Shown one piece after another: positions 6,748 to 9,636 of a stretch of 9,636 bases of DNA. Location: contig DYRX01000159.1 of NCBI GenBank assembly GCA_020718525.1, positions 1-9,636 on the forward strand. The letters are read 5' to 3'. This DNA is from Victivallis vadensis (GTDB taxonomy: Bacteria > Verrucomicrobiota > Lentisphaeria > Victivallales > GWF2-50-93). The translations under genes and the position numbers were made by a program. Position 1 is the stretch's first letter. Every line of letters starts with the position of its first letter. The notes below the pieces were generated by a model that was not told where the DNA came from, ran no database searches, and saw only the letters and a program-made list of their open reading frames with translations.

Positions 6748-7928
6748 TCACGAAGGAGCCTAGTCTGGGCAGGAAATGGGTCGCCACCGCCGCCAGTGTG
6801 CCAGGCAGAAAACACATAAGAAGCGGGACTCCATGCCAGGATGCAAGCGTGGCTGGTGTCTTGCCAAGACCGTATCTCGCAGTCTGCGATGGACGAGGCA
6901 GTTCGCCCATATCCCATCACGGATCGCAGGCGGCCGTATCGGAAATTAGCAATTTTGTCTTTTCTTCTGAACCAATCATGAAGGAACTTCTCGACAGGAA
7001 AAATTGGATGCCGAATGAAACCATGGCGTCTATGATTTCTGAATGCCTGCACCGGTCCGTCTCAAAGGTGCAGGAGAGGCTGGCGCAGGCCATGGGAGCA
7101 AAAGCGGAGGACTTTGAGTTCACTCTCGTTCTCGCAATAGTGGGAACCGAATACTGCCTTGTCGTTCATATTGGAGATGGAGCCCTTGTCGCCGAAAGAG
7201 ATGGAGTTGCTGTTATCGAGAGCGCTCCCACGAACGGCGAATTTGCAAATGCAACTGAGTTTGTATGTTTCGGCAGACCTCCTGCAAAGCTCTTCGCACG
7301 GCTGGTGCCTTCTAATAATCTTGGAGCTCTCGCCGCTTTCACCGACGGAACAGCCGCAAAAATGATCGAGGCTAAGACGATGTCTCCGGCTCCTGGATTC
7401 TCCACGATCTGGAAAAACATGCGGGAAATGTCCTTCTCCGAGAAGGACCTTCTCAAGTTTCTCACAGAGTCCTTCTGGGAGCCTGCAGTCCAGGACGACA
7501 GATCCCTTGCGGCGCTCGCCATGCTTCCCCCGTCCCACAACGTCCATGCCACCAATCCTGCCAAGGATGGAGAAGGCAGTCTCGTTGCTAGTGCTCCCTC
7601 CTCATTGACAGCAGATCAAAACAGTCTCCCCCATGCAGGAGACATCTCCTCGGTTGAGATCGGCGCAGGCAGAGGAAAGTTTTTGCTTCGTGCCAGGTTC
7701 ATGAAGCTAGTCCGCAAATATTTTTCGAACTCAGTCCTACTGCTGACTGTGATTTTCCTGTTCATCGCCGCCCTCGCTTCATTTTCTCTCGGAATATGCG
7801 CCCTTTCAACTCGGATATCTCAGCTCTCCGACGAGCTTGCCAGACTGGAATCCGTCGTGAACTCAACGATGGTTTCAGGAACATCCGGAAAAATGAACGA
7901 AATTGGAGAAGTCGGTTCGGAAAAATAG
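6744..7928 (+). CDS. PP2C-type Ser/Thr phosphatase with C-terminal membrane anchor, 394 aa
   Basis: The ATG at 6744 is preferred over the in-frame TTG at 6738 because AGGAG (6733-6737) is six bases before it and it forms an ATGA overlap with the kinase stop. The PP2C fold covers about 12-262. It shows the GTPCQDA box (28-34) typical of the TerY-P/PphC-type PP2C_2 branch. Candidate metal ligands are Asp49 in AVCDGRGS, the GDG of HIGDG (144-146), Asp201 in FTDG and Asp251-Asp252 in DDRSLAAL. A low-complexity linker (265-310) leads to a basic patch (RARFMKLVRKY) and a single hydrophobic span at about 331-354. A 40-residue tail with a short coiled coil (ISQLSDELARLESVV) follows. By the positive-inside rule the catalytic domain is cytoplasmic and the tail outside. 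It probably reverses phosphorylation by the adjacent kinase, as PphC does for YegI in E. coli, here tethered to the membrane. Confidence 0.92.
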   Translation: MITKEPSLGRKWVATAASVPGRKHIRSGTPCQDASVAGVLPRPYLAVCDGRGSSPISHHGSQAAVSEISNFVFSSEPIMKELLDRKNWMPNETMASMISECLHRSVSKVQERLAQAMGAKAEDFEFTLVLAIVGTEYCLVVHIGDGALVAERDGVAVIESAPTNGEFANATEFVCFGRPPAKLFARLVPSNNLGALAAFTDGTAAKMIEAKTMSPAPGFSTIWKNMREMSFSEKDLLKFLTESFWEPAVQDDRSLAALAMLPPSHNVHATNPAKDGEGSLVASAPSSLTADQNSLPHAGDISSVEIGAGRGKFLLRARFMKLVRKYFSNSVLLLTVIFLFIAALASFSLGICALSTRISQLSDELARLESVVNSTMVSGTSGKMNEIGEVGSEK

Positions 7929-7977
7929 ATCCTTGCCCCCTTAATTCTTTGGCAAACAAACAATATAGGAGTAAAGA

Positions 7978-8640
7978 ATGAACGACGAAATCCTGGTTTA
8001 CGACAATCCACAGGCGCGCTGTGCTGTTTCGCTCCTGCTTGACACATCCGGAAGTATGGCAGGAGAGCCCATCAGACTGCTCAACGAGGGGGTAAACCTG
8101 TTCTGCTCGGAGGTTTACAAGGACGACATCGCAAGATTCTCAGTCGAATTTGAAATGATCTCCTTCGGAGGAAAGGCCGAAAGGGTCATGCCATTCACTT
8201 CCTTCGCAGATGAAAAAATACTTCCTTTCGAACTGAGCGCAAACGGGAGTACTCCAATGGGAGCCGCAATTGAAATCGCCATGGCGAGCCAGGCTGAACG
8301 CAAAAAGTTCTACAAATCCGCCGGGATTCCATACTATCAGCCCTGGATGATTATCATGAGCGATGGACAGCCCACTGATGCATGGCAGGAACCAGCAAGA
8401 ATAGCCAGAGATCTGTCTGACAGCAAAAAGCTGGTCTTCCTCGGAATTGGTGTGGGAAACAGCGTTGACATTGATACACTTGGCAGGATATGCCCCGCAA
8501 ACCGTCCGCCAAAGATCTTGAAAGACCTGAGATTTTCAGAATTTTTCCTGTGGCTTAGCGAGTCTATGAAGGAAGTAGGCAGATCCTCCGTCGGCGACAC
8601 AATCAAGCTCCCGCCACGGGACGGATGGGAGGCCGTGTGA
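7978..8640 (+). CDS. TerY/YegL-type vWA domain protein, 220 aa
   Basis: The ATG at 7978 has TAGGAG (7966-7971) six bases upstream. Almost the whole protein is one vWA domain. The metal-ion-dependent adhesion site is complete: DTSGS (Asp22, Ser24, Ser26), the Thr of NGSTPMG (Thr92), and Asp129 in IIMSDGQPTD. The segment RCAVSLLLDTSGSM-GEPI near the N-terminus, the length of about 220 residues and the C-terminal FFLWLSESMKEVGRSS are all hallmarks of TerY/YegL proteins. No signal peptide or membrane span is present, so it is cytoplasmic. In TerY-P triads this protein is encoded with a kinase and a PP2C and is thought to act as the metal-dependent binding partner, possibly a substrate, that scaffolds the complex. 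It lies 49 bases after the phosphatase gene with no terminator between them, consistent with one transcript. Assignment to family is firm; the precise partner is unknown. Confidence 0.94.
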   Translation: MNDEILVYDNPQARCAVSLLLDTSGSMAGEPIRLLNEGVNLFCSEVYKDDIARFSVEFEMISFGGKAERVMPFTSFADEKILPFELSANGSTPMGAAIEIAMASQAERKKFYKSAGIPYYQPWMIIMSDGQPTDAWQEPARIARDLSDSKKLVFLGIGVGNSVDIDTLGRICPANRPPKILKDLRFSEFFLWLSESMKEVGRSSVGDTIKLPPRDGWEAV

Positions 8641-8697
8641 ATGGCTGATCCGCTTTTCATTCAGCGAATCAATCAACGACAGAAGCGGGGTTTATAG
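8641..8697 (+). CDS. Possible 18-codon leader ORF coupling vWA gene to J-protein gene
   Basis: An ATG follows directly after the vWA stop, with GGGAGG (8627-8632) eight bases upstream. It encodes MADPLFIQRINQRQKRGL and stops at TAG 8695-8697, four bases before the J-protein ATG in another frame. The J-protein ATG itself has only a poor SD, so translating this mini-ORF could deliver ribosomes to it. It may also be chance. Confidence 0.3.
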   Translation: MADPLFIQRINQRQKRGL

Positions 8698-8701
8698 AGC
8701 A

Positions 8702-9636
8702 ATGCATAAGCATCCAAAAAACTATTTCGCCATACTCGGCTTGCCTTTTACTGCAAGTGCTAAAGATGTAAAAAGAGCGTACTACCAAAAAATACGCGTA
8801 CATCATCCTGACCGCAACAACCTCGACGAGAAGTCCCGAACAGAGGCGACAGCAATCACTACCGAGCTAAACCTCGCATATGAGGTCCTTTCTGATGAAG
8901 CAAAAAGAAATGCCTGCCTTCAATCTATTCTCCAAGCGCAGGAGGCGGCAAAAAGAGCCGCTGACGAGGCAGAAAAGCGCAGGAGAGAGGAAGAGCAGAG
9001 AGAAGCTGAAAGGCGAAGAAGGGCCGAAGAAGAACGCATCCGAGAGGAAGAAAGGAAAAGAAGGGAGGAGATGCGCCTTCGCGAAGAGGAAGCGCGCAGA
9101 AAAGCAGAAGAGGCACGCATAAGGGAGGAGGAGAAAAAAAGAAGAGAGGCTGAAGAGCTGGCTCGCCAGGAAAAAGAGAGAAGAAAGATGCAAGAGGAGC
9201 GCGAGCGCATCAGGAGAGATGCCGAGATTAAAGAAGAACGCGCGAGAAAAGCAACGGAAAATGAACGAAAAAGAAGGGAGGCCATTGAAGAGGCAATTCT
9301 CAAGAGCCATTCCGATGCCAAGCAACTTTCCTTATCCTCCTCATTTGTCATTTGCATCCTTATCTCTCTCTGCGTCCATTTCCTTACAAATCTCAGCATT
9401 CCGTTGAAAATCATCTTGCCTCTCTCGTTGACTCTCCTGATTTTTTCCATTGACCGCTTCATTATCTGGAAGTTCGAGAACGCTCATGTGATGATCAAAT
9501 ACGATTTGCCAATGAGTATATTGGGTCCTCATGACGAATCCCAAAAACATTCTCAGAAATTATTGTCATCCTTTATCTCAATGTACTCTGTAATGCATTT
9601 CTTTTACATTCCGATAGAACTTATTATAGTGAGTAT
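8702..9636 (+). CDS. J-domain protein with long charged helix and membrane segments (3' truncated)
   Basis: The frame is open from the ATG at 8702 to the window end (311 residues, no stop). Residues 5-72 form a J-domain: YFAILGLPFTASAKDVKRAYYQKIRVHHPDRNN with HPD at 35-37, then the helix ITTELNLAYEVLSD. From about 78 to 200 the sequence is almost only E, R, K and A with scattered hydrophobics (REEERKRREEMRLREEE style), fitting a single alpha-helix or coiled coil well over 100 Å long. Two hydrophobic spans follow (about 213-229 and 234-252), with a third at the truncated end (about 289-311). The J-domain would therefore sit on a rigid stalk above the membrane. J-domains stimulate the ATPase of Hsp70 proteins, so an Hsp70 partner is implied. 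The gene follows the vWA gene by 61 bases and is probably part of the same operon. No Zn-finger or client-binding DnaJ region is seen. Confidence 0.88.
   Translation, partial: MHKHPKNYFAILGLPFTASAKDVKRAYYQKIRVHHPDRNNLDEKSRTEATAITTELNLAYEVLSDEAKRNACLQSILQAQEAAKRAADEAEKRRREEEQREAERRRRAEEERIREEERKRREEMRLREEEARRKAEEARIREEEKKRREAEELARQEKERRKMQEERERIRRDAEIKEERARKATENERKRREAIEEAILKSHSDAKQLSLSSSFVICILISLCVHFLTNLSIPLKIILPLSLTLLIFSIDRFIIWKFENAHVMIKYDLPMSILGPHDESQKHSQKLLSSFISMYSVMHFFYIPIELIIVS

Noticed and set aside
7062..7564. Minus-strand frames of 161 and 132 codons
   Set aside because: Both overlap the PP2C core, whose catalytic motifs fix the plus strand as coding.
8925..9290. Repetitive-looking GA-rich tract considered as a CRISPR or tandem repeat array
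   Set aside because: There is no regular repeat unit or spacer; it is codon-level low complexity encoding a charged helix. No CRISPR array was seen anywhere in the window.
8867..9462. Long minus-strand frames rich in Ser, Leu, Phe and Ala
   Set aside because: They are complements of the purine-rich E/R/K codons of the J-protein's charged helix, which keeps antisense frames open. The sense frame has a clear J-domain.

Overview
The window shows the start of a bacterial accessory region beside more GC-rich DNA. Clear Shine-Dalgarno sites, 4-base ATGA stop/start overlaps and a hairpin-plus-T terminator point to a bacterium with ordinary SD-led translation. I cannot name the phylum. The first 110 bases are about 62% G+C by hand count, while sampled stretches just downstream are near 37%. 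This suggests that a horizontally acquired island starts around position 160.

Layout. Bases 1-113 are the 3' end of a plus-strand gene, possibly DUF932 phage/plasmid-like, followed by a terminator (131-161). Bases 243-836 hold a minus-strand remnant: a 64-residue small protein with a strong SD, and upstream of it a reading frame broken by a TAG stop. From about 840 a divergent intergenic region leads into eight plus-strand genes that run to the window's end: a 143-aa orphan (940-1371); a 366-aa protein with two possible winged-helix regions (1441-2541); a 336-aa protein carrying a near-perfect 51-bp tandem duplication (2572-3582); a 658-aa protein with a stand-alone Lon-like (S16) protease domain and a helical-repeat C-terminus (3579-5555); a Ser/Thr kinase (5677-6747); a membrane-anchored PP2C phosphatase (6744-7928); a TerY/YegL-type vWA protein (7978-8640); and a J-domain protein with a very long charged helix and membrane segments (8702 to beyond 9636).

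How the genes may work together. Kinase, PP2C and TerY-like vWA form the TerY-P phosphorylation triad, related to E. coli YegI/PphC/YegL. TerY-P triads are known from Ter-type stress contexts and from screens of phage-defence systems. The unusual part is the company. The Lon-like protein keeps the Ser-Lys dyad (Ser183, Lys226) at exactly the 43-residue spacing of E. coli Lon (679/722) but has no AAA+ motor, so it could be a regulated protease effector switched by the triad. The J-protein suggests an Hsp70 partner, which recalls the Hsp70-like gene yegD beside yegI in E. coli. My working model is a membrane-associated signalling system: the triad senses and relays a signal, the Lon-TPR-like protein cleaves, and the winged-helix protein regulates. 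The domain calls are well supported; the integrated function is inference.
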